Below are positions 56,620-64,000 of a DNA stretch of 64,000 nt, piece by piece. This DNA comes from Albidovulum sp. Lineage in GTDB: Bacteria; Pseudomonadota; Alphaproteobacteria; Rhodobacterales; Rhodobacteraceae. Within the stretch, counting starts at the first letter, position 1. The number at the start of each line of letters is the position of its first letter. Where the stretch lies: the NCBI GenBank assembly GCA_020637635.1, contig JACKKB010000012.1, positions 1-64,000 on the forward strand. The letters are read 5' to 3'. Made by a program: the position numbers and the translations under genes. The notes below the pieces were generated by a model. It worked only from the letters and a program-made list of their open reading frames with translations. It was not told the DNA's origin and searched no databases.

Positions 56620-58197
56620 CTATTCCTTCACCTTCACGTCGACCATCACGACACCGGTGATCTGCGTCGCATGGATCTCGGCCGGCATTTCGATCCGGTC
56701 GATGTTGTAGGCCATGTTCTGCACCGGCTGGTAGATCGGCGCATAGGGGAACTGGCGCGTCACATATTCGTGGTAGGCGGTGAAATTCGCGATGCGTTCC
56801 TCCTGGGTTGCCGATCCGGTCATCGCCTTGACCCGAAGCTCTTCGGCCTTGGGGTCGTTGAACATCGAGGTATTGGGATAACCCAGCCGTTCCGCGCTGA
56901 AGAACCAGTCGACAATATCCGCGTTGGGCCAGAAGTACGACCGCACGGCCAGTTGCTGGTTGCCGGACTTGAATTCGTCCTTGATCGTCGAGGAATCGAA
57001 GGTGGTTATCTTTGCCTCGATGCCCACGGCCTTGAGTTCGGCCTGCACGACTTCGGTCAGACGGCGGAAGATGCTGTCGCTCTGGGTCCAGAGCGCGACC
57101 GACAGCCGCTGCCCGTCCTTGGCGCGCACGCCGTCCGCGCCCAGCACCCAGCCGGCTTCGTCCAGAAGGGCCGCAGCCTTGGCCGGGTCGTAGGAGATAT
57201 CCGCATCGGCGGGCAGCTTCGATTCCGGCAGCGCCGAGATCAGGAAGTTGTGGGCCTCCTTGCCATATCCGCCGAAGACGTTGTCGAGGATCTCCTTCTG
57301 ATTGATCGCCAGCGCTGCCGCCTGCCGCACCTTCAGGTCGGTGAACGGATCCTTCGCGACGTTGATCGCCATGTAGAAGACTTCCTGGCCAGGCATTTCC
57401 GCCACCGCCAGCTCAGGTTCGGCCTTGATCTCGCCCAGATAGTCGGTCGGGATCGACATCAGCGCATCGACACCGCCTGACTTCAGCTCAAGGTAGGCCG
57501 TCGAATCCTCGGCAATCTCGCGAAAGGTGATGCGGGCGATGTGGGCCGGCCCCTTGTTGGCGGACAGGGGCGATCCCCAGGTGTAATCGTCGTTGCGGAC
57601 CAGGACGGTTTCCTGCCCCTGGGTAAAGCTCTCCAGCTTGAAGGGGCCGGTGCCGATGGCTTCGGTGATGCCGAAATCCTCGCCCAGCTCGGCAACGGCT
57701 TCGGGGTCGGGAATGCCCATGAAGGACGAGGACAGGTTGAACAGAAGGTTCGGATCGGGGTTCTTCATCACGAACCTTACCGTCAGATCATCGACCGCTT
57801 CGACCGATGCAACGGCGTCGATCATGTAGGAATTCTCCGATCCCCGGAACAGGTCGATCCACTTCACGACGGTCGCGGCGTTGAAGGGCCTGCCATTGTG
57901 GAAGGTCACGCCCGGCTTGAGGTGAAAGGTCCAGGCCATGCCGTCGGGCGCCTCTTCCCAGCTCTCGGCAAGCGAGGGGTGGTAGGACAGATCGCTGTCC
58001 TGCACCACAAGCGTGTCGTAGATCATCGAAAAGGCGGCGTTCGTCAGCGTGGCCGGGATCGGGTTGTAGCTGGAAACGCCCACCTCGCTCGTGGCGAAGA
58101 CGAAGGTGGTTTCCTGCGCCGCGGCGGGACCGGTCAGTCCGAGCGACGCCACGCCAAGACCGGCGGCAAGCATCCACCGGCGCAAGTTCAAAAGCAT
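56620..58197 (-). CDS. Periplasmic substrate-binding protein (SBP_bac_5, dipeptide type)
   Basis: A 525-residue family 5 binding protein: signal peptide ending about residue 27 (GPAAAQE), then two lobes with WEEAPDGMAWTFHLKPGVTFHNG, DLKVRQAAALAINQKEIL and AKAAALLDEAGW. Family 5 proteins bind peptides, nickel or glycosides. Given the M81 peptidase in the same operon, short peptides are most likely. Upstream lies a 320-base leader without a gene. Confidence 0.95.
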   Translation of the reverse strand: MLLNLRRWMLAAGLGVASLGLTGPAAAQETTFVFATSEVGVSSYNPIPATLTNAAFSMIYDTLVVQDSDLSYHPSLAESWEEAPDGMAWTFHLKPGVTFHNGRPFNAATVVKWIDLFRGSENSYMIDAVASVEAVDDLTVRFVMKNPDPNLLFNLSSSFMGIPDPEAVAELGEDFGITEAIGTGPFKLESFTQGQETVLVRNDDYTWGSPLSANKGPAHIARITFREIAEDSTAYLELKSGGVDALMSIPTDYLGEIKAEPELAVAEMPGQEVFYMAINVAKDPFTDLKVRQAAALAINQKEILDNVFGGYGKEAHNFLISALPESKLPADADISYDPAKAAALLDEAGWVLGADGVRAKDGQRLSVALWTQSDSIFRRLTEVVQAELKAVGIEAKITTFDSSTIKDEFKSGNQQLAVRSYFWPNADIVDWFFSAERLGYPNTSMFNDPKAEELRVKAMTGSATQEERIANFTAYHEYVTRQFPYAPIYQPVQNMAYNIDRIEMPAEIHATQITGVVMVDVKVKE

Positions 58198-58517
58198 TTG
58201 TTCCTCCCGAGGTTAGCATCGTTGCCAGACTTCAATTCCCTTGCGCGCGAAACTTGTCGCACGTGAATGCCGGGACAGCTTTCTCGGCATCCCGAAGACG
58301 CCATCGCAGATCGGCCGACAGCCATCCCGATGAACCGCCGGACGTTCAATTCCGCACCGGCGCCCGGCGCGTCCGTCTGTGATGTTTCCGGAATCCTTGA
58401 ATGTCAGAAAACACTCTTTATCATAAACGTGCAAGAAAAATGTATTTCATCCGAAAACCTCCTGTCACCCGGCCTTGCCGCATCGGACCCTGGCGACGGG
58501 CCGACGCGTTTCGGTGC
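58198..58517 (-). promoter_or_regulatory. Leader region of the peptide ABC operon
   Basis: The 320 bases between the binding-protein start and the CocE stop hold no gene. On the minus strand near 58440-58480 a GTGACA and TACATT pair with an 18-base spacer could be a -35/-10 promoter, leaving a leader of over 200 bases. The segment is AT-richer than its flanks. This is weak evidence. Confidence 0.35.
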
Positions 58518-60194
58518 TCACCGCAAGGGAAGGCTGAGAACCCCCGGGTGCGCGGCGCCATGAAGGATGCGGATGGTCCCGACCCTCGCCTGAGCGAGCG
58601 ACTCGAGATCGACGTTTCCCCCGGCCTGGAAATTGCGCTGGAGGTGAATCGAGTTGACGGTGCATATCGTCAGCCGAAGCCGCGCGCCGGGCGCGATCCG
58701 GCGCGCCACGAACGTGAACCCGGCGAAGGTCAGGCGCATCGGTTGATCCGCCGTGCAGGCAAGCTCGGCGTCGGTTCCCTGGCGGTAGCGCAGGCGGACC
58801 ATATCCTCGCTCAGCTTGAGAAGAGTGCCGTCTGGCCCCACCTCGGACAGCGTGGCCTGAAGGTCGGCGTCGGGAAGGTCGGTCCCGACCCAGAGCGACA
58901 GCGAGGGCCAGCCTGCGACCGACAGGCCAGAGGCAAGCGGGGCGCTCTCGAACGCAAAGCCGCCGCCGAACAACTGCGGGTAGGGGCCGAAGTCCCGCAA
59001 CCAATCCTGCGACTGTTCGGCTTCCATTGCCGCAGGGCGGATGTCCGAGGGGTCCGAGCGCCATTCGAGATGGCCGCCCGGATGGTCGTTTGCCATCTCG
59101 AGACGTTCGGGCCCGCCCGGGCTCGGCCCGCCTGCCAGGAAGAGCGCCAGCGAGGTTTCGGACAGCTCGGCCAGCCCGGAGGCGCCCTGCCAGCAGGATC
59201 GCCCGGTCTCATAGTAGGTCACGCGGTCTTTCAGCATCGATGGCCGCGCACCGCCCCGCAGGATCCAGTCATACCATCGCAAGGTCAGGTCACGCAGGTC
59301 GACCTCTGCTTCTGGACCGAAGTCGACACCGCCGCACTGCCGAGCACCGCTGCGCGTGCCGTCATGGTCCCAGGGGCCGATGACGACGAAATGCGTGGCC
59401 ACCGCGGCCGCCGAACCAAGCCGTTCGTGTTCGCGGACATAGTGCAGCGAACCGCGCTGCGCCTCATCATACTGGCCCGCGATCGTCAGGATGGGAATGT
59501 CGATGCGCGCATAGTCCGCGTCACTGAAGGCTAGCTTTCGCCAATAGGGATCATGCGTGGGGTGGGACAGGTATTCGTCGAAATGCGGTGACGTGCCGCC
59601 GAGGTACGACGGCAGGTCCGCGTAGGCGGCACCCGCCAGATGATGCGCGCCGAAAGCCGAACGCCACAGGCGATCGTCGGAAACGAGGTGCGAAGGGCTG
59701 GATTCGCGCCCGCCTACCGATAGCAGCCACTGAAGGGCATAGCGCGACCGGACCGGCCCCCGCCAGGGGTAGTCCGCCGGCGTGTGCGTTGCCGCCGCGG
59801 GCACGACGGTGCGCAGGTGCGGTGGTCGCGTGACAAGCGTGTTCCACTGGTTTTCGCCCGCGTAGGATCCTCCCCACATGGCAACCTGGCCGTCGCAGAA
59901 GGCTTGCCTCGCGATCCATTCGACCGTGTCATGGCCGTCCTCGAAATCGATGAACGAAGGCGCGAAGCGGCCTTCGCTGTCACCCCGGCCGCGGCAGTCG
60001 ACCGCAACAAACACATAGCCGGCGCGCGCGAAGAACATCGCGTCGACATGGTAGCGATCCACCGCGTAAGGGGTCATGGTGACGATTGCCGGGGCCGCGG
60101 AACCATTTCGGCTGCGGTAGAGCCGCGCCGCCAGTCGCACACCGTCGCGCATCGTAATCCACAGGCGCCAATCGACAGCGACCGAATTGTCCAT
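58518..60194 (-). CDS. CocE/NonD family hydrolase (X-Pro dipeptidyl-peptidase S15 fold)
   Basis: A 558-residue cytosolic serine hydrolase with RDGVRLAARLYR (N-terminal strand), VDCRGRGDSEG, the nucleophile elbow WGGSYAGENQW (serine at about 115), and VVIGPWDHDG with the histidine. The C-terminal jelly-roll domain (about 385-555) matches X-Pro dipeptidyl-peptidase and cocaine-esterase relatives. Ester or N-acyl-peptide cleavage is likely; the substrate is unknown. It precedes the transporter operon in the same direction, and the RpiR gene is upstream. ATG at 60194 follows GAGGCAAGG. Confidence 0.9.
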   Translation of the reverse strand: MDNSVAVDWRLWITMRDGVRLAARLYRSRNGSAAPAIVTMTPYAVDRYHVDAMFFARAGYVFVAVDCRGRGDSEGRFAPSFIDFEDGHDTVEWIARQAFCDGQVAMWGGSYAGENQWNTLVTRPPHLRTVVPAAATHTPADYPWRGPVRSRYALQWLLSVGGRESSPSHLVSDDRLWRSAFGAHHLAGAAYADLPSYLGGTSPHFDEYLSHPTHDPYWRKLAFSDADYARIDIPILTIAGQYDEAQRGSLHYVREHERLGSAAAVATHFVVIGPWDHDGTRSGARQCGGVDFGPEAEVDLRDLTLRWYDWILRGGARPSMLKDRVTYYETGRSCWQGASGLAELSETSLALFLAGGPSPGGPERLEMANDHPGGHLEWRSDPSDIRPAAMEAEQSQDWLRDFGPYPQLFGGGFAFESAPLASGLSVAGWPSLSLWVGTDLPDADLQATLSEVGPDGTLLKLSEDMVRLRYRQGTDAELACTADQPMRLTFAGFTFVARRIAPGARLRLTICTVNSIHLQRNFQAGGNVDLESLAQARVGTIRILHGAAHPGVLSLPLR

Positions 60195-60305
60195 CCTTGC
60201 CTCGCCCCTGGCCCTGCCGACGCTGCGCGATCGGCACGGGTTCTGCCAACGCGGAGAGACGAGGCGCACCCCTTTCCGCCCCGGGTCTCCCTTGCCTTGC
60301 CGACC

Positions 60306-61241
60306 TCAGCTTCGCGGGCGTCGTCCGGTCCGCGAAAGGCCCGTATGTCCGATGAAATCACCATAAAGCGCCGAGACGCGCGCCATCCTGTCCTCCACCC
60401 CGGCCCCCAGTTCGCGGAACACGCCATTCACCATCAGCCCGATCAGCGAGGACATCGCCGAGGTCGTGTCCCAGAAGTGATTGAGATCGGTGGGGACGGC
60501 GAAGATTTCGGCCACCAGATCCCGCGCCCAGTCGCAATAGGGGTCGGTGATCAGCGTTGCGGGAATGCCGGCGTCCCGCGCCGCCTGCGCCAGATCCTGT
60601 GTCAGGCGCGAATACCGCCGCCCGTCGATCAGAACAAGCGTCGTGTCCCCGGGATCGCCAAGCAGGATTTCGGCGAAATGCCCGCCCGCGACATCCGCCA
60701 GGTGCACTCCGGGGCGCAGATATTGCAGATTGTGCACGAGTTCGGCGGCATGGCCCCGTTCGGTCTGAAACCCCGCGACCCACACCGCCCGACGATGCGC
60801 AAGACGCCTGATCATCGTGTCGAATGCCGGGCTTGCGGCCAGTTCGTAGACGGTCACCAGCGCCGCCACCTCGCGTTCAAATGCCAGCGACAGTTCCGCG
60901 CCGCTTTCCCGGCTGCGCCGGTGGAAATCCTTCAGCCGATCCCCGATCAGCCAGGCCCGATCCCCGAGGTCAAGCTGCAGGCTGCCCTTGAGATCCTTGA
61001 GGTGGCGGTAGCCGATGGTCCGGCAGAACCGTCCGACCGACGCTTCCGAAACGCCCACCTTCTGCGCCACGGTTGCGGCGGTCTCGAAGGGAAGGGCGTG
61101 AAGGTTCGACAGGATGAAGGCGGCAATCGCCCGCTCGGCAGGTGTTCCGTGGCTTGCCGCGGCCGAAAGGCGCTGGCGCAGATCGCCCTGCGCGCCATTG
61201 TCTCGGGTGCTTTCCTTCGCCGGGATGGCGTCCTTGCCCAT
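60306..61241 (-). CDS. RpiR/MurR-family transcriptional regulator
   Basis: A 311-residue regulator. The N-terminal helix-turn-helix (about 50-105; VAQKVGVSEASVGRFCRTIGY) is characteristic of RpiR proteins, and the SIS-type sugar-phosphate-binding domain follows (VWVAGFQTERGHAAELVHNL, LITDPYCDWARDLV). Many RpiR proteins sense sugar phosphates; here an amino-acid or peptide intermediate is an alternative. ATG 61241 has GGGAAGAG; ATG 61268 has none. It is divergent from the racemase gene across a 111-base control region containing a palindrome. Confidence 0.9.
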   Translation of the reverse strand: MGKDAIPAKESTRDNGAQGDLRQRLSAAASHGTPAERAIAAFILSNLHALPFETAATVAQKVGVSEASVGRFCRTIGYRHLKDLKGSLQLDLGDRAWLIGDRLKDFHRRSRESGAELSLAFEREVAALVTVYELAASPAFDTMIRRLAHRRAVWVAGFQTERGHAAELVHNLQYLRPGVHLADVAGGHFAEILLGDPGDTTLVLIDGRRYSRLTQDLAQAARDAGIPATLITDPYCDWARDLVAEIFAVPTDLNHFWDTTSAMSSLIGLMVNGVFRELGAGVEDRMARVSALYGDFIGHTGLSRTGRRPRS

Positions 61242-61266
61242 TGCTCTTCCCGCTCTTGCGGTGGTC

Positions 61267-61296
61267 ATTGCCAATATTCTATCATGATCTGGCAAT
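61267..61296. promoter_or_regulatory. Inverted repeat operator between RpiR and racemase genes
   Basis: ATTGCCA (61267-61273) and TGGCAAT (61290-61296) form a perfect inverted repeat with 16 bases between. A third TGGCAA lies at 61309-61314. The site overlaps the likely promoters of both divergent genes, so an RpiR operator is the simplest reading. Confidence 0.55.
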
Positions 61297-61352
61297 TGCA
61301 AGTTATATGGCAAGGCATTATTCTGGCCGAATTCCTGCACAGAAGGATCGTC

Positions 61353-62480
61353 ATGCCTGCCCAGGTCCGCGCCGCCCTCCGTATCGACTCTGCCGAGTTG
61401 CGTCTGGTCCGCCTGCCTCTGGTGACGCCGTTCACCATAGCCACAGGAACCATGACCGAGAAGATCTTTCCGCTGCTGACGCTTCGGTCGGACGGGATCG
61501 AAGGCTACGGCGAGGGGGTGATGGACCCGCTTCCCGACTATCTGGAGGAGACGGTGGGCGGCGCGATGGACCTACTGCGCACGGTCTTGCTGCCGCAGGT
61601 TGTCGGGCAGCGCTTCGACAATCCGCAGGCACTGGCGCGGCACCTCGCGCCATGGCGGGCGAACCACATGGCCAGGGCGACGGTCGAGATGGCCTTCTGG
61701 GATCTGTGGGCCAAGTCGCTGGATCTGCCCTTGCAGACCACGCTGGGCGGCAGCGGCGCGGCGGTCGATGTGGGCGTCTCGCTTGGCATCGGCCCGGTGG
61801 CCGAGACCGTGGACCGCGTCGCCAGGCACCTGGAACAGGGCTACAAGCGCATCAAGCTGAAGGTGAAACCCGGCCATGACATCGGCCTTCTCGGCGCCGT
61901 CCGCGGCGCCTTTCCCGATGCGCATCTGACGGTTGATGCCAATTGCTGCTACACGCTCGCCGATACCGTGCTGCTGCAGCAGATGGACGACTTCGCGCTC
62001 GACTATATCGAACAGCCGCTGGCCTGGGACGACATCCACGATCACGCGACGCTGCAGGCGCGCCTGCGGACGCCGCTCTGCCTCGACGAATGCATCCGCA
62101 CGGTCGAGCATGCCCGCAAGGCGCTGCAAAGCGACGCGGCGCGGGTGATCAACATCAAGATCGGCCGCTCGGGGGGGTACTGCAACGCCCTGCGCATCCA
62201 CGACCTGTGCGAGGCCTTCGCCGTGCCGGTCTGGTGCGGAGGCATGCTGGAATCGGGCATCGGACGGGCGCACAACATCCATCTCTCCACGCTCCCGAAC
62301 TTCACCAAGCCGGGCGACACCTCTTCGGCCAGCCGCTATTTCACCCGCGACATCATCGAGCAGAAGCTGGAAGCCAGCGCCGGTCGCATGGCGGTTCCCG
62401 CAGGGCCTGGCATCGGAGTGACGCTTGACCGCGATTATCTCAAGACCGCCACGCTGTCGCTCGAAAGTCTGCCGCGATGA
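61353..62480 (+). CDS. Enolase-superfamily N-succinylamino-acid racemase / o-succinylbenzoate synthase-like enzyme
   Basis: A 375-residue muconate-lactonising-type enolase-superfamily member. The catalytic lysine pair lies in YKRIKLKVKPGHD (about 165-177), then the metal ligands VDANCC, IEQPLAWDD and LDECI, and the opposing lysine INIKIGRSGGYCN. This set is that of the MenC/NSAR branch: o-succinylbenzoate synthase and racemase of N-succinyl amino acids. No menaquinone gene is present and the next gene is a GNAT of the type that succinylates amino acids. I therefore favour racemase activity. Its stop overlaps the GNAT start by four bases. Confidence 0.87.
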   Translation: MPAQVRAALRIDSAELRLVRLPLVTPFTIATGTMTEKIFPLLTLRSDGIEGYGEGVMDPLPDYLEETVGGAMDLLRTVLLPQVVGQRFDNPQALARHLAPWRANHMARATVEMAFWDLWAKSLDLPLQTTLGGSGAAVDVGVSLGIGPVAETVDRVARHLEQGYKRIKLKVKPGHDIGLLGAVRGAFPDAHLTVDANCCYTLADTVLLQQMDDFALDYIEQPLAWDDIHDHATLQARLRTPLCLDECIRTVEHARKALQSDAARVINIKIGRSGGYCNALRIHDLCEAFAVPVWCGGMLESGIGRAHNIHLSTLPNFTKPGDTSSASRYFTRDIIEQKLEASAGRMAVPAGPGIGVTLDRDYLKTATLSLESLPR

Positions 62481-63304
62481 CCGATGTCACCTTTCGCGAA
62501 CTGGCCGGCATGTCCGAGATGCGTGCGGCCGAAAACGTCCAGCGCAGCGTCTGGGGGGCGGGCGACGTGCCCGATCCGGCCGACCTGATGATGGTGATCC
62601 AGGCCGAGGGCGGCCTGGTCGGCGGCGCCTTCGTCGAAGGGCGGCTGATGGGCTATGTCTTCGGTTTTCCCACCCGCGACCCCGCCATCCAGCATTCGCA
62701 CCGGCTGGCCGTCCTGTCCGAGGCGCGCGGGCTGGGCCTTGGGCTGCGTCTGAAACACTATCAGCGCGACTGGTGTCTCGCGCAGGGGATCTCCCGTGTC
62801 AGATGGACCTTCGATCCGCTGCGCGCCGCCAACGCCGCGCTGAACATCCATCGGCTGGGTGCGGGGGCCGACACGTATTTCGTCGATTATTACGGCGAGA
62901 TGGAGGGGATCAATCGCGGCATCGCCTCGGACCGGCTCCTGGCCGACTGGGATCTGGGTTCGGCGGCGGCCCAGGCGCTGTCCGCCGGCCGGTCGCGTCC
63001 GCGGGGCGACGGGCCGGAAAGCTTTCTCGACCTGCCCCTGCCCAACGATCTGGACGCGCTTCTGGCCAGCGATCCCGAGGCGGCCAGCCGGCTGCGCCTC
63101 GACTTGCGGCAGGCCCTTCTTGACGCCTTTGCCGACGGCGCGCGCATCGTCGATTTCGACAAGGCATCGCGCCGCTATCTGCTTGGCGGCCAGAAAACCG
63201 GACGTGATGTGCCCAGGCCCGGCGGGTCGGGGATGGTCTCGGCGCGCAGTCCCGCACGGCCTCTTGCGCCCCGAGGGTCTTCAACGTCCCGGCGCGGCGG
63301 TTGA
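62477..63304 (+). CDS. GNAT-family acyltransferase (COG3375-type, probable amino-acid succinyltransferase)
   Basis: A 275-residue GNAT. The fold core is visible: QRSVWGAGDV, MMVIQAEGGLVGGAFVEGRLMGYVFGFP, LAVLSEARGLGLGLRLKHYQRDW (acyl-CoA-binding loop) and VRWTFDPLRAANAALNIHRLGA. COG3375 proteins occur with N-succinylamino-acid racemases and transfer succinyl to D-amino acids. The last 40 or so residues (from GGQKTGRD) are Arg/Ser/Pro-rich and unlike the family, so the true C-terminus may be near 63180 or the frame may be wrong there. ATG overlaps the racemase stop. Confidence 0.85.
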   Translation: MTDVTFRELAGMSEMRAAENVQRSVWGAGDVPDPADLMMVIQAEGGLVGGAFVEGRLMGYVFGFPTRDPAIQHSHRLAVLSEARGLGLGLRLKHYQRDWCLAQGISRVRWTFDPLRAANAALNIHRLGAGADTYFVDYYGEMEGINRGIASDRLLADWDLGSAAAQALSAGRSRPRGDGPESFLDLPLPNDLDALLASDPEAASRLRLDLRQALLDAFADGARIVDFDKASRRYLLGGQKTGRDVPRPGGSGMVSARSPARPLAPRGSSTSRRGG

Positions 63305-63509
63305 CCGGGCCGTCGTGCGGGTCGACCCCTGCCAGCGGTGCGGGCAGCTGACGCCGGCAGGAGGCCGGGGGGGGGAGCTGTGCGACGCGGTCTCCCGCGG
63401 CTCATCGCCATAGCCGTCAGCCGCGCCGGGGATACCCCGGTGGATCCATCTCATCGGGCATGAGCCCGCCCCCCCCCGGCGGTCGGCGGGTGATCGCGGA
63501 TGGGCATGA

Positions 63510-64000
63510 ATACTGGAGTTCGATGGCGACCACCTGCGCAAGTCCGCGCCCATCACGCTCGACCTCAACGCCATCGCCAAGGGATATGCTGTGGACCGGC
63601 TGGCCGAGACCCTGCGCGATTTCGGGCTCCGCAATGCGCTTGTCGGCATTGACGGCGAGATGCGTGGCTCGGTCTGCGGCCTGACCGAGAGGCATGGGCG
63701 ATCGCGGTGGAGGCGCCGGAGGCCGGGCGGCGCGCGCCCAATTCCATCCTCGCGCTTGAGGACGCCGCCGTGGCGACCTCGGGCGATTATCGTCATCGGG
63801 TCGAGGTGCAGGGACGCCGCCTATTGCACACGATGGACCCGAGGCGCGGCGCTGATCGCGCCGCCGGCCTCCGTCACCGTGATTGCCCGCACCTCTGCCG
63901 AGGCGGATGCCTGGGCGACCGCCCGCATGGTGCTCGGCCCCGACAAAGGCGCGGAGCTCGCAAGACGACACGGGCTCGACGCCCTGTTCCTGCTGCGTAG
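63510..64000 (+). pseudogene. apbE: Truncated, frameshifted apbE (FAD:protein FMN transferase)
   Basis: Recognisable ApbE sequence is read in three successive frames: LRKSAPITLDLNAIAKGYAV and FGLRNALVGIDGEMRGS (about 63516-63680), then APNSILALEDAAVATSGDYR and LLHTMDPRRG (about 63700-63850), then PPASVTVIARTSAEADAWAT and GAELARRHGLDALF to the window end. The N-terminal half is missing, replaced by a stretch with long G and C runs. The gene continues beyond 64000. It is a remnant or a poorly sequenced locus; ApbE itself flavinylates extracytoplasmic proteins. Confidence 0.75.

Noticed and set aside
61353..62480. menC of menaquinone synthesis
   Set aside because: No other men genes, and the coupled GNAT and peptide transporter point elsewhere; ubiquinone-based lineage.

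Overview
The window is GC-rich chromosomal DNA from an alphaproteobacterium, most likely a member of the Rhodobacteraceae/Paracoccaceae. Supporting signs are a Paracoccus-type cytochrome c550 gene directly upstream of an aa3 oxidase subunit I gene, a glyQ - small membrane protein - glyS operon, a SAM-II riboswitch in front of metZ, two perfect CtrA boxes (TTAA-N7-TTAA), and the order folB-folP-glmM. No rRNA, tRNA, CRISPR array or phage module was found.

Region 1 (0-19 kb) is housekeeping: respiration (cycA, ctaD), glutathione transferase, carA, ilvC with two overlapping Lrp-type regulators facing it, a class V aminotransferase, a ubiquinone hydroxylase, a HAD nucleotidase, a GntR regulator, and a minus-strand run folB-folP-glmM-glycosyltransferase with a CtrA box before the last gene. 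Region 2 (19-34 kb) holds a pyruvate phosphate dikinase-like gene and glyS, both carrying tight clusters of small indels in this sequence, then glyQ, a secreted SPOR/peptidoglycan-binding/protease-like protein whose catalytic triad is lost, three tandem TrkH paralogues, folE2, and metZ behind promoter, SAM-II aptamer and intrinsic terminator. Region 3 (34-49 kb) has two transporters, yciB, ftsY, an AlkB-like hydroxylase, xseA, nadK with a repeated N-terminus, glyA, an esterase and several small lipoproteins.

Region 4 (49-64 kb) is accessory. A conspicuously AT-richer gene for a secreted protein with a PEP-CTERM-like tail lies beside a 3' remnant of lepA and the end of an IS3-family transposase. 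Then comes a compact catabolic locus: M81 (MlrC-like) peptidase, a complete dipeptide-type ABC transporter, a CocE/NonD hydrolase and an RpiR regulator on the minus strand, and divergently an enolase-superfamily N-succinylamino-acid racemase-like enzyme translationally coupled to a COG3375-type GNAT. The last pair matches the succinylation/racemisation half of a known D- to L-amino-acid conversion route. Its combination with M81, CocE and peptide uptake is the most interesting system in the window: a candidate pathway for importing and dismantling peptides that contain D- or modified residues. The window ends in a 5'-truncated, frameshifted apbE.

Because glyS should be indispensable, its compensating indels, those in the dikinase gene and probably some near the 3' end are more likely sequence errors than true decay. 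Frames there should be treated with caution.
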